Shown: piece by piece, positions 1-6,915 of the stretch
How positions within the stretch are numbered: position 1 is the stretch's first letter
Layout: the number at the start of each line of letters is the position of its first letter
Source of the DNA: Micrococcales bacterium UBA2037
Lineage (GTDB): Bacteria; Actinomycetota; Actinomycetes; Actinomycetales; Microbacteriaceae
Assembly: GCA_002333405.1 (NCBI GenBank)
Contig: DDBH01000019.1
Location: forward strand, 9,370 to 21,787
Length of the DNA stretch: 12,418 nucleotides
Reading direction: 5' to 3'
The notes under the pieces: generated by a model
Told to the model about the DNA's origin: nothing
Database searches by the model: none
Seen by the model: only the letters and a program-made list of their open reading frames with translations
Translations under genes and position numbers: made by a program

Positions 1-996
1 TCGCTGCGCTTTGCTGCAACTGCAGCTCACGATGTTTTGAGCAGCGAAGAGGACAGCGACGCGGTCCAATTACTTGGAGCCGCACACAAGGCCCTGGCTA
101 ATTCTGCGGATCCGACTCTGCTGGCTTTCGCTGGTGAGCTAACGGAACTGGCAGCAACCGCAAGTGATATTTCCAGCCAGTTGGCCAGCTACTTGGCCGA
201 TTTGGATGCCGACCCGAAAGCGCTCGACGAGCTCTTGGGTAGGAAAGCGGAGCTAGTGGCACTCGAACGTCGATATGGCACTGAGATTGACGAGCTGTTG
301 GCTAGCCTCCCCGCTCTTCACGGTGAACTTTTGGACCTCGATTCTTCGGATGAGCAGATTGAGAAACTGGAGATGCAGTTCGCAGCCCTCACCGGCCAAT
401 TGGGGCAGCTGGCAAGTCAGCTCACGGCCAAAAGGCAGGCGGCCGGCGCAACGCTTTCTGAAAGAGTCGGTCAAGAACTTACTCAGCTAGCTATGCCCGG
501 GGCAAAGCTGATGGTCGAGATTTCCGAGAGCGCTGAGTTCGATAATCACGGAAAAGACAGAATTGAATTTCTGTTGGCTGCTCACTCCGGCATTGAGGCA
601 AGACCTCTTAGCAAGGGTGCCTCGGGAGGAGAGCTCTCTAGAATCATGCTGGCCATCGAGCTGGTGCTGGTTTCAGGCACTCAGCTGCCAACAATGGTCT
701 TTGATGAGGTTGATGCTGGTGTTGGCGGGCAAGCTGCGGTTGAGCTTGGCAGGCGCCTCAAGAAGCTCTCCGAATCCACTCAGGTTATTGTGGTCACCCA
801 CCTGCCTCAAGTGGCGGCCTTTGCTGATCACCAAATCCGAGTCTCCAAAGACATCACCGGCCAAATTACCGAGTCGTCGGTGGAAGTCTTGAGTGACAGC
901 GAGCGGCAAATAGAGCTGGCGAGAATGCTTTCCGGTACCCCGGATTCAACGGTTGCACTCGAGCACGCAAAAGAATTGCTGAATTCCGCAAAATAA
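1..996 (+). CDS. recN: DNA repair ATPase RecN, 3' part (5' end outside window)
   Basis: RecN is an SMC-like ATPase that acts at DNA double-strand breaks and supports recombinational repair. The reading frame is open from base 1, so the start and the Walker A motif lie upstream; 331 residues are visible of a family usually about 550-570 long. A TTG at 37 would give a start, but the preceding residues (SLRFAATAAHDVL) read as normal RecN, so it is internal. Visible residues about 1-140 are rich in Leu, Glu and Ala and fit the end of the coiled-coil arm. The ABC signature LSKGASGGELSR begins at visible residue 203, Walker B is MVFDEVDAG (Asp235, Glu236), and VVTHLPQVAAFAD carries the switch histidine. 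pyrG follows after 33 nt. The assignment is secure and the truncation is only the window edge. Confidence 0.96.
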   Translation, partial: SLRFAATAAHDVLSSEEDSDAVQLLGAAHKALANSADPTLLAFAGELTELAATASDISSQLASYLADLDADPKALDELLGRKAELVALERRYGTEIDELLASLPALHGELLDLDSSDEQIEKLEMQFAALTGQLGQLASQLTAKRQAAGATLSERVGQELTQLAMPGAKLMVEISESAEFDNHGKDRIEFLLAAHSGIEARPLSKGASGGELSRIMLAIELVLVSGTQLPTMVFDEVDAGVGGQAAVELGRRLKKLSESTQVIVVTHLPQVAAFADHQIRVSKDITGQITESSVEVLSDSERQIELARMLSGTPDSTVALEHAKELLNSAK

Positions 997-1009
997 TCTA
1001 GTTGTCTTT

Positions 1010-1024
1010 ACCTCCTAGGGTGGT
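1010..1024 (+). promoter_or_regulatory. Possible pyrG -10 element (TAGGGT) inside an imperfect palindrome
   Basis: TAGGGT at 1016-1021 fits the actinobacterial -10 pattern TAnnnT and ends 8 nt before the pyrG ATG. This would start transcription at or next to the start codon, giving a leaderless or near-leaderless mRNA. No convincing -35 is seen. The element sits in an imperfect hairpin: ACCTCC (1010-1015) pairs with GGTGGT (1019-1024) with one T-T mismatch and a 3-nt loop. The same G-rich stretch could instead act as a weak ribosome binding site, or the hairpin could be a poor recN terminator. These readings cannot be separated from sequence alone. Confidence 0.3.
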
Positions 1025-1029
1025 TTCAG

Positions 1030-2712
1030 ATGATAGATTGCAGTTCCATGGTGAAACCCTCTGGAACCCCCCGACACATATTCGTAACTGGTGGGGTCGC
1101 ATCCTCTCTAGGCAAAGGCTTGACAGCCGCCTCCCTCGGTAATCTGCTTCGCGCAAGAGGCGTTTCCGTCGTGATGCAAAAGCTCGATCCCTACCTAAAC
1201 GTTGATCCAGGGACCATGAACCCTTTCCAGCACGGTGAAGTATTTGTGACTGATGATGGCGCCGAGACTGACCTAGACATTGGTCACTACGAACGATTTT
1301 TAGATATCAACCTAGACAGCGCCGCCAATGTGACCACCGGTCAGGCTTACTCGACCGTAATTGCCAAGGAGCGTCGCGGAGAATACTTGGGGGATACCGT
1401 CCAGGTAATTCCTCACATCACCGACGAGCTAAAGCGGCGCATGAGGCTGCAGGCAACCAAAGAGCCAATTCCGGATGTGATCATTACTGAAATCGGTGGC
1501 ACTGTCGGAGACATCGAATCCCAGCCCTTTATGGAGGCGGCACGTCAGGTCAAACAAGATGTGGGAAGAGACAACGTGTTCTTCGTGCATGTAACGCTGG
1601 TACCGTTCCTAAAACCCTCTGGTGAACTAAAGACCAAGCCAACTCAGCACTCGGTAGCAATGTTGCGGTCGCTTGGAATTCAACCAGACGCGATCGTGTG
1701 TAGATCTGACCGAGAGCTGCCAGATTCCATCAAGAGCAAGATCTCTCAAATGTGTGACGTTGACCGGGCAGCGGTAGTCACTGCGGCAGATGCATCGTCG
1801 ATTTATGACATCCCGCAGGTTTTGCACGATGAGGGGCTCGATAGCTACATCATCGATGCCCTGAGACTTGAGGTCAACGATGTCGACTGGACCAATTGGT
1901 CTCCGGTGTTGGATGCTGTCCACAGTCCCAAGCATGAGGTGAACATCGGGCTGGTCGGTAAGTACATTGATCTTCCAGACGCCTATCTGTCTGTAACCGA
2001 GGCAATTCGAGCCGGCGGCTTTGCCGAGCACGCCAAGGTCAACATCCACTGGATCCGATCTGATGACTGCGAAACCAGTCAGGGTGCGATGGATCAGCTT
2101 TCTGACATGGACGCCATTTGTGTCCCCGGAGGCTTCGGAATCCGTGGCATCGAAGGAAAACTCGGAGCGCTGAAGTTTGCCAGAGAAAACCAGATTCCAA
2201 CACTGGGTCTGTGCCTAGGACTGCAGTGCATGGTGATTGAATACGCCCGCAATGTTGCCGGAATTACCGATGCAACATCAAGTGAGTTTGACCCACAGGG
2301 AGCGAACCCTGTGATAGCCACCATGGCTGAGCAGATTGACAAGCTGGCTGCCTCAGACCTTGGTGGAACCATGCGTCTTGGAACCTATGAGGCGAAACTT
2401 TTGCCTGGATCAGTGGTGGCTGAAACCTACGGTGCAACCACCGCAAGTGAGCGCCACCGCCACCGCTACGAAGTAAACAACAGCTATCGCGAAGAGATCG
2501 CGGGAGCTGGACTTGTGTTCTCAGGAACCAGTCCGGATGGCGAGCTAGTTGAGTATGTGGAACTGCCAAAATCTGTCCACCCTTACTACGTTGCCACCCA
2601 GGCTCACCCGGAATTTAAGTCCAGACCAACCAAGCCAAACCCAATGTTCCACGGTTTGATAAAGGCCGCACTTGAAAGACAGAAGCAGCAGCGGCTTTTT
2701 GACGAAAACTAG
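1030..2712 (+). CDS. pyrG: CTP synthase (glutamine-hydrolysing)
   Basis: PyrG makes CTP from UTP with ATP and glutamine, the last step of de novo pyrimidine nucleotide synthesis, in the cytoplasm. At 560 residues it has the usual length. The N-terminal synthase domain (about 1-285) shows the P-loop FVTGGVASSLGKG, the substrate-site stretch QKLDPYLNVDPGTMNPFQHG, EIGGTVGDIESQPF and KTKPTQHSV. The C-terminal class I glutamine amidotransferase domain (about 300-550) has GGFGIRG and GLCLGLQ with nucleophile Cys395, and QAHPEF with His526 and Glu528 completing the triad. The ATG at 1030 is chosen because TAGGGTGG lies just upstream; an in-frame ATG at 1048 would also keep the whole synthase domain. 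xerD starts 4 nt after the stop. In mycobacteria steA/steB separate recN from pyrG; here they are absent. Confidence 0.97.
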   Translation: MIDCSSMVKPSGTPRHIFVTGGVASSLGKGLTAASLGNLLRARGVSVVMQKLDPYLNVDPGTMNPFQHGEVFVTDDGAETDLDIGHYERFLDINLDSAANVTTGQAYSTVIAKERRGEYLGDTVQVIPHITDELKRRMRLQATKEPIPDVIITEIGGTVGDIESQPFMEAARQVKQDVGRDNVFFVHVTLVPFLKPSGELKTKPTQHSVAMLRSLGIQPDAIVCRSDRELPDSIKSKISQMCDVDRAAVVTAADASSIYDIPQVLHDEGLDSYIIDALRLEVNDVDWTNWSPVLDAVHSPKHEVNIGLVGKYIDLPDAYLSVTEAIRAGGFAEHAKVNIHWIRSDDCETSQGAMDQLSDMDAICVPGGFGIRGIEGKLGALKFARENQIPTLGLCLGLQCMVIEYARNVAGITDATSSEFDPQGANPVIATMAEQIDKLAASDLGGTMRLGTYEAKLLPGSVVAETYGATTASERHRHRYEVNNSYREEIAGAGLVFSGTSPDGELVEYVELPKSVHPYYVATQAHPEFKSRPTKPNPMFHGLIKAALERQKQQRLFDEN

Positions 2713-2716
2713 ATAG

Positions 2717-3610
2717 ATGCTGCCGCTAGATAACTACCTGCGGCACCTCAGTGTTGAACGGGGTCTCAGTAAAAACACGCTGAGTGCATACCGTTTAGAT
2801 CTGGGTAAATATCAAGAGTTCTTAGCTGACCACAGCTTGGCAGTTGAAACTGTAGTCACCAGTAGCATCACAGAATTTTCGATGCATCTTTCAGACTCTG
2901 GCCTCAAGGCCAGCTCAGTGTCGAGGATCCTTGCCGCGATCAGGGGCTTCCACGCATTTTTGGTGCTGGAGGGGATCCGCGATGATGATCCCACCAAAAA
3001 AGTCAGACCACCAAAGCTTTCGCAGCGACTTCCGAAAGCGCTTAGCCGGCAACAGATGCTGGATCTGCTTAGCGCCGCTGGCCCGGAACCTGATGATGAG
3101 ACTGCTGACCCGCTTCGACTTCGGGATCGAGCGATTGTTGAGTTGATGTATTCAACCGGAGCTCGAGTCAGTGAGGTGGTTGCAATTGACCTGGACGAAG
3201 TCGATGATTCTGGCCTGATTCGAGTTCGAGGCAAGGGTTCAAAGGAGCGAGTGGTACCAATCGGGTCATTTGCAATGCGCTCTATTCAGGCATATCTAGT
3301 TCGAGCTAGGCCCGCGTTAAATCAGAGTGGCGCAACAGCACTGTTTTTGAATAAACGGGGATCGCGCCTTTCCAGGCAAAGCATCTGGGACCTCGTGCAG
3401 CGCTCCGGAGAAGCAATTGGCCTCGATGTTTCGCCTCACGCATTGAGGCACTCATTTGCAACTCACCTGATAGAGGGCGGAGCTGATGTCAGGGTGGTGC
3501 AGGAGCTGCTCGGGCACGCATCTGTGGCAACCACTCAGATTTACACACTGATGACAATTGACACCGTGCGCGAGGCTTATCTGAGTGCTCATCCACGCGC
3601 GCGGCGGTAG
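2717..3610 (+). CDS. xerD: Tyrosine recombinase XerD
   Basis: XerD works with XerC at the chromosomal dif site to resolve chromosome dimers before division. The 297-residue length is typical. Residues 1-90 form the SAM-like core-binding domain (LDNYLRHLSVERGLSKNTL, SAYRLDL). The catalytic domain carries the full tyrosine-recombinase set: Arg150 in TGARVSE, Lys173 in GKGSKER, His241 and Arg244 in PHALRHSFATHL, His267 in LLGHAS and nucleophile Tyr276 in TQIYT. Numbering is close to E. coli XerD, and the position beside pyrG and scpAB matches the actinobacterial XerD locus rather than XerC. The ATG at 2717 is 4 nt after the pyrG stop with no good ribosome binding site, so coupled translation is likely. 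No phage or island gene is nearby, which argues for a housekeeping recombinase. Confidence 0.94.
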   Translation: MLPLDNYLRHLSVERGLSKNTLSAYRLDLGKYQEFLADHSLAVETVVTSSITEFSMHLSDSGLKASSVSRILAAIRGFHAFLVLEGIRDDDPTKKVRPPKLSQRLPKALSRQQMLDLLSAAGPEPDDETADPLRLRDRAIVELMYSTGARVSEVVAIDLDEVDDSGLIRVRGKGSKERVVPIGSFAMRSIQAYLVRARPALNQSGATALFLNKRGSRLSRQSIWDLVQRSGEAIGLDVSPHALRHSFATHLIEGGADVRVVQELLGHASVATTQIYTLMTIDTVREAYLSAHPRARR

Positions 3611-3613
3611 GCT
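3608..3613 (+). promoter_or_regulatory. Possible -10 element of the ParA-like gene
   Basis: TAGGCT overlaps the xerD stop codon and matches TAnnnT. Transcription would begin near 3620, giving a leader of about 18 nt that still contains the ribosome binding site. No good -35 lies at normal spacing; a TTGACA at 3558-3563 is too far upstream. This is one of the few gaps (27 nt) in the otherwise overlapping block, so an internal promoter here is reasonable but unproven. Confidence 0.25.
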
Positions 3614-3627
3614 ATGCGTAAGAAGTT

Positions 3628-3632
3628 GGAGG
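3628..3632 (+). promoter_or_regulatory. Ribosome binding site GGAGG that sets the GTG start of the ParA-like gene
   Basis: GGAGG lies 5 nt before the GTG at 3638, which is close to ideal spacing and fixes that GTG as the start although it is not ATG. No alternative start with a comparable site is seen before the P-loop. Confidence 0.7.
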
Positions 3633-3637
3633 TTTAG

Positions 3638-4462
3638 GTGAATCTATCGAAGAAGGTGTTCCCTATACCGGCGAAGCTAAAAGAGCACGGGCCGGCAAGG
3701 GTCATTGCCATGTGTAATCAAAAAGGCGGAGTTGGTAAAACCACAACCACAATCAACCTTGCCGCAGCCCTGGCCGAGTATGGCCGCAAGGTGTTGGTAA
3801 TTGATTTTGACCCGCAGGGTGCCCTGTCTGTAAACCTGGATGCGGATTACCAGGATGCTCCTACGATTTACGACCTAATGATGGACAGCAAGGCTGACCC
3901 TAAGGCTGCCATTCAACAGACTTCCATCGAAAACTTGGACATAATTCCAGCAAACATTGACCTTTCAGCCGCAGAGATGAACCTGGTTACTGAAATGGGC
4001 AGGGAGCGGGTGCTGGACGGCATTTTGCACAAGATCAAGAACGACTATGACGTGATCTTTATTGATTGCCAGCCTTCGCTTGGCCTACTAACCGTCAATG
4101 CGCTAACTGCTGCCCATGGAGTTCTGATCCCCATGGCAACCGAGTTCTTCGCCCTTAGGGGAGTGGCACTATTGGTTCAGACGGTTGAAAAAGTCAAGGC
4201 AAGAACTAATCCGTCACTCGAGCTCGATGGACTGATTCCAACAATGCATGATGCAAGAACACTGCACGCCCGAGAGGTTCTTGAGCGCCTCCAGGAAGCT
4301 TTCCCGGGACAAGTTTTCGACACCGCCATAGCCCGCACAGTGAAGTTTCCAGATGCAACCGTTGCTCGCAAGCCAATCACTCAATTTGCTGCAAGTTCAG
4401 ACGCAGCCGAGGCTTACCGCAGGGTTGCAAGGGAGCTGGTGAAGCGTGGCAGTGCAGCTTGA
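3638..4462 (+). CDS. ParA-family ATPase, orphan (PldP / Rv1708 type)
   Basis: ParA/MinD ATPases position DNA or cell-division components by ATP-dependent dimerisation. The 274-residue protein has a short N-terminal tail (1-22), the deviant Walker A motif NQKGGVGKTTT with signature Lys29 and catalytic Lys34, the A' motif VIDFDPQG (Asp58), and Walker B IFIDCQPSLG (Asp143). Later Soj/ParA-like blocks include ATEFFALRG and a KFPDATVARKPI segment. No parB gene lies beside it and I see no parS-like palindrome. Its place directly before scpA matches M. tuberculosis Rv1708 and C. glutamicum PldP, a ParA-like protein linked to division, so it is probably not the partition ParA of the origin region. 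It overlaps scpA by 17 nt. Family assignment is firm; the division role is inferred from synteny. Confidence 0.9.
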   Translation: MNLSKKVFPIPAKLKEHGPARVIAMCNQKGGVGKTTTTINLAAALAEYGRKVLVIDFDPQGALSVNLDADYQDAPTIYDLMMDSKADPKAAIQQTSIENLDIIPANIDLSAAEMNLVTEMGRERVLDGILHKIKNDYDVIFIDCQPSLGLLTVNALTAAHGVLIPMATEFFALRGVALLVQTVEKVKARTNPSLELDGLIPTMHDARTLHAREVLERLQEAFPGQVFDTAIARTVKFPDATVARKPITQFAASSDAAEAYRRVARELVKRGSAA

Positions 4463-5249
4463 ATCAGAGGTTGATTTCGAGTTACAGCTGGAAAACTTTG
4501 AAGGACCGTTTGATCTTCTCCTAAACCTTATTGGCAAGCACGAACTCGACATCACCCAGGTTGCGCTGGCCAAGGTCACCGATGAGTTTTTGAAGTACGT
4601 AAAGAAACTCGACAGCAAGCAGGAGATCGAGAGCGCATCTGAGTTTTTGGTAGTGGCTGCAACTCTGTTGGACATGAAAATTGCCAGCCTGCTGCCACAG
4701 GGTGAGGCGGTTGATTCCGAGGACATCGCGCTGCTAGAGGCTCGTGACCTGCTTTTTGCAAGATTGCTTCAGTACCGAGCATTCAAGGAGATTGCTTCTT
4801 GGTTCAGCACCTCCTTGGACATTGAGAGCGGTCGAATTGCGCGTGAGGTTAGGCTTGAGGAGCCATATCGAAATCTCAGACCAGAACTTCGTTGGAACAC
4901 CGACCTTGCCGAGTTTGCAAAGATTGCAGAGCTTGCGTTCACACCTAAGGAAATCCCTGGGGTTGGACTCACTCACCTGCACGCCCCAAAGATCAGCATT
5001 CGTGAGCAGGTCGGAATTCTGGTTGCCAAGCTTCGCAAAACCAACCGACTGACTTTCCGTGAGCTAATTTCTGGAAGCAAGGATCGAGCCGAGTTCGTAG
5101 CTAGATTTCTGGGGGTCTTGGAGCTCTATCGCTTGGGTGCAGTGGGCATCGAACAAACTGGCCCGTTTAGCGATTTCGCTGTTACCTGGGAGCAAAGCGA
5201 TTTCAGCGATGAAACCCTTGCTAGCTTAGGAGGCGATTATGACGACTGA
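4446..5249 (+). CDS. scpA: Segregation and condensation protein A (kleisin)
   Basis: ScpA is the kleisin that bridges the Smc heads and binds ScpB in the bacterial condensin complex, which organises and helps segregate the chromosome. The 267 residues match the family. The N-terminal hallmark FEGPFDLLLNLIGKHELDI (about 18-36) is followed by SEFLVVAATLLDMKIASLLP, both typical of the Smc-neck-binding domain. An acidic linker and variable helices follow, and the C-terminal winged helix contains LTFRELISGSKDRAEFVARF and LELYRLGAV. The GTG at 4446 lies 10 nt after AAGGGAG and inside the end of the ParA-like gene; a second in-frame GTG at 4452 is possible. The 17-nt overlap upstream and 11-nt overlap with scpB indicate coupled synthesis. 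The smc gene itself is not in this window. Confidence 0.94.
   Translation: MAVQLESEVDFELQLENFEGPFDLLLNLIGKHELDITQVALAKVTDEFLKYVKKLDSKQEIESASEFLVVAATLLDMKIASLLPQGEAVDSEDIALLEARDLLFARLLQYRAFKEIASWFSTSLDIESGRIAREVRLEEPYRNLRPELRWNTDLAEFAKIAELAFTPKEIPGVGLTHLHAPKISIREQVGILVAKLRKTNRLTFRELISGSKDRAEFVARFLGVLELYRLGAVGIEQTGPFSDFAVTWEQSDFSDETLASLGGDYDD
5228..5233 (+). promoter_or_regulatory. Ribosome binding site AGGAGG of scpB
   Basis: A perfect AGGAGG sits 5 nt before the scpB ATG and inside the last codons of scpA. It fixes the start at 5239 and lets scpB be translated efficiently while overlapping scpA, which may help keep the two partners balanced. Confidence 0.8.
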
Positions 5250-5787
5250 TTTTCAACTTAGGGCCGCGCTAGAGGCGTTGCTACTCAGTGCCGAGACCCC
5301 ACTGAACCTGGTGACTATGGCCGGAGCGCTTGAAGTTCCAATAGGAACCGTCAGCGCCGAGATCGAGGCTTTGGTTCTTGACTACAACCAGGCTCACGAG
5401 GGGGCCGGTCGCGGCTTTGAGCTGCGCGAGGTTGGCGGAGGTTGGCGCTTCTATGTTCGCCAGAGCCACGACTGGGCGTTGCGGCAACTGGTTGCAAACG
5501 AGAATCCAGCAAAACTTAGCCAGGCCGCACTAGAGACTCTTTCGGTTATTGCCTACCGCCAGCCGATTTCACGTGGCCAGGTCTCCTCGATACGAGGTGT
5601 GAACGTCGACTCGGTGGTTAGAACTCTGATCTCCAGGGGCTTGGTTGCAGAGCTTTATGCCGACAGTGACACCGGCGCACAAATGTTTGGAACAACTCAG
5701 ATGCTGCTAGAGGTATTGGGCATCAATTCAATCGATGAGCTTCCAGCTATTAGTCCCTACCTCCCAGATCAGGATGGCATTGAGTAA
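5239..5787 (+). CDS. scpB: Segregation and condensation protein B
   Basis: ScpB dimers bind ScpA and complete the Smc-ScpAB condensin. The 182 residues are two tandem winged-helix domains. The first (about 5-85) begins LRAALEALLLSAETPLNL, the usual ScpB opening. The second holds the strongly conserved stretch LSQAALETLSVIAYRQPISR, then IRGVNVDSVVRTLISRGLV, and ends with the MFGTTQMLLEVLGI block. A short acidic tail follows. The ATG at 5239 has a perfect AGGAGG. The end overlaps the start of rluB, as in other actinobacteria where scpA, scpB and rluB are adjacent. No missing motif was noticed. Confidence 0.95.
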   Translation: MTTDFQLRAALEALLLSAETPLNLVTMAGALEVPIGTVSAEIEALVLDYNQAHEGAGRGFELREVGGGWRFYVRQSHDWALRQLVANENPAKLSQAALETLSVIAYRQPISRGQVSSIRGVNVDSVVRTLISRGLVAELYADSDTGAQMFGTTQMLLEVLGINSIDELPAISPYLPDQDGIE

Positions 5788-6553
5788 CTACGACCAAGAA
5801 CCAGAAAACCAAGAGGGTGTCCGGCTACAAAAGGCACTGTCTGCAGCGGGAGTTGCCTCCAGGCGAGCCTCTGAGGACCTAATAACCAAGGGCCGAGTCA
5901 AGGTCAACGGCAAGGTAATAACTGAACTGGGAAGTCGCATCAACCCGTTGGAAGACAACGTGATGGTTGACGGCAAACCGGTGCAGATGGATCCAGATCG
6001 GGTCTATTTTGCCTTCCACAAACCCAAGGGTGTTGTGTCAACAATGTCCGACGAAAAGGGCCGGGCCTGCCTGGCTGATTACTTCATTGGCATGGATCGG
6101 GTTTTCAATGTTGGAAGGCTAGATGCTGAAACAACCGGCGTGATTCTCATGACCAACGATGGGCAGCTTGCAAATCAACTTGCTCACCCAAGCTACGAGG
6201 TCGAAAAACTCTATGTTGCCAAAGTCAAGGGTGTGCTAACCCGCGTCGAGATTCAGCGACTGAAAGACGGGGTTCGGCTAGAGGATGGACTAGCTAAGGC
6301 GGATAGCGCTCGTATCTTGGATCAAAACGATGCCTTCACGCTGGTGGAGCTTGTGCTTCACTCCGGGAAGAACCGAATTGTACGCCGCATGATGGAGGCG
6401 GTTGGACACCCTGTTATTGACCTAACCAGGAAGAGCTTTGGCCCACTGAGACTGGCTAACCTAAAGGCAGGACAGTTCCGTGAGCTTAGTAAGCTGGAGG
6501 TTAGTTCCCTGATGCAAGTTGGCCAGGCCGGGGAGAAATCTAGGAGGCGCTAA
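5774..6553 (+). CDS. rluB: 23S rRNA pseudouridine synthase of the RluB/RsuA family
   Basis: The protein isomerises uridine to pseudouridine in rRNA; RluB of E. coli modifies 23S U2605. From the ATG at 5774 it has 259 residues. An S4 RNA-binding domain comes first (about 16-75: RLQKALSAAGVASRRASEDLI and GRVKVNG), then the catalytic domain with FHKPKGVVST, the catalytic motif GRLDAETTG (Asp117), KLYVAKVKG and GKNRIVRRMMEAVGHPV, ending FGPLRLANLKAGQFREL. The frame is open further upstream to an ATG at 5735, but that extension has no binding site and lies entirely inside scpB, so 5774 (14-nt overlap) is preferred; a TTG at 5780 is a second alternative. Family is sure; the exact target uridine is inferred from position beside scpB. 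Confidence 0.92.
   Translation: MALSNYDQEPENQEGVRLQKALSAAGVASRRASEDLITKGRVKVNGKVITELGSRINPLEDNVMVDGKPVQMDPDRVYFAFHKPKGVVSTMSDEKGRACLADYFIGMDRVFNVGRLDAETTGVILMTNDGQLANQLAHPSYEVEKLYVAKVKGVLTRVEIQRLKDGVRLEDGLAKADSARILDQNDAFTLVELVLHSGKNRIVRRMMEAVGHPVIDLTRKSFGPLRLANLKAGQFRELSKLEVSSLMQVGQAGEKSRRR
6542..6547 (+). promoter_or_regulatory. Ribosome binding site AGGAGG of aroH
   Basis: AGGAGG within the last codons of rluB lies 5 nt before the aroH ATG, whose first base is also the last base of the rluB stop (TAATG). It fixes the start at 6553. Confidence 0.8.
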
Positions 6554-6915
6554 TGGCAATCCGTGCAATTCGTGGGGCTATTCAGCTAGACAGCGATGAG
6601 CGTAGCCACCTGCTCCAGTCAACCGCAGAGCTTGTAACCAAGGTTATGCATGCTAACTCGCTTCAGAGCGCCGATCTGATCTCAGTTTGGTTCACGGCAA
6701 CCCCTGATGTGACAAGTGAGTTCCCGGCTGTCGCGGCCAGGGAACTGGGCTTAGGCGATGTGCCGCTGATGTGTTCGGTGGAGATGGACGTGAAGGATGC
6801 CATGCCCAGGGTAATTCGGCTCATGATGCACGTGGAGACCAAGATTGCTCGACCTGAGATTCAGCACATCTACCTGCGCGGTGCTCAGGGGCTCAGGGCA
6901 GACCTAGCGCAGTGA
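6553..6915 (+). CDS. aroH: Chorismate mutase, monofunctional AroH class
   Basis: The enzyme converts chorismate to prephenate, the branch point to tyrosine and phenylalanine. The 120 residues match the small trimeric B. subtilis AroH fold rather than the helical AroQ type common in other actinobacteria. Residues that line the AroH active site are in register: Arg7 in AIRGA, Arg63 in AARELG, Cys74 and Glu77 in MCSVEMDV, Arg89 in RVIRLMMHV, Tyr107 in HIYL and Arg115 near the C-terminus. The ATG has a perfect AGGAGG 5 nt upstream. The stop overlaps the tyrA GTG by 4 nt, so mutase and dehydrogenase are probably made together and act in sequence. No regulatory domain is present here; the ACT domain sits on tyrA. 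Confidence 0.93.
   Translation: MAIRAIRGAIQLDSDERSHLLQSTAELVTKVMHANSLQSADLISVWFTATPDVTSEFPAVAARELGLGDVPLMCSVEMDVKDAMPRVIRLMMHVETKIARPEIQHIYLRGAQGLRADLAQ

Noticed and set aside
37..39. TTG as the start of recN
   Set aside because: The frame continues to the window edge with RecN-like residues, so this is an internal leucine codon.
3558..3563. Consensus-like -35 TTGACA inside xerD
   Set aside because: No -10 hexamer at 16-18 nt spacing; it encodes conserved residues near the catalytic Tyr276.
2717..3610. Tyrosine recombinase considered as a phage or island integrase
   Set aside because: Length, residue spacing and position next to pyrG and scpAB fit housekeeping XerD, and no mobile genes surround it.
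5735..5773. Upstream ATG extending RluB by 13 residues
   Set aside because: No ribosome binding site, and the extension lies inside conserved scpB coding sequence; the S4 domain starts well after 5774.
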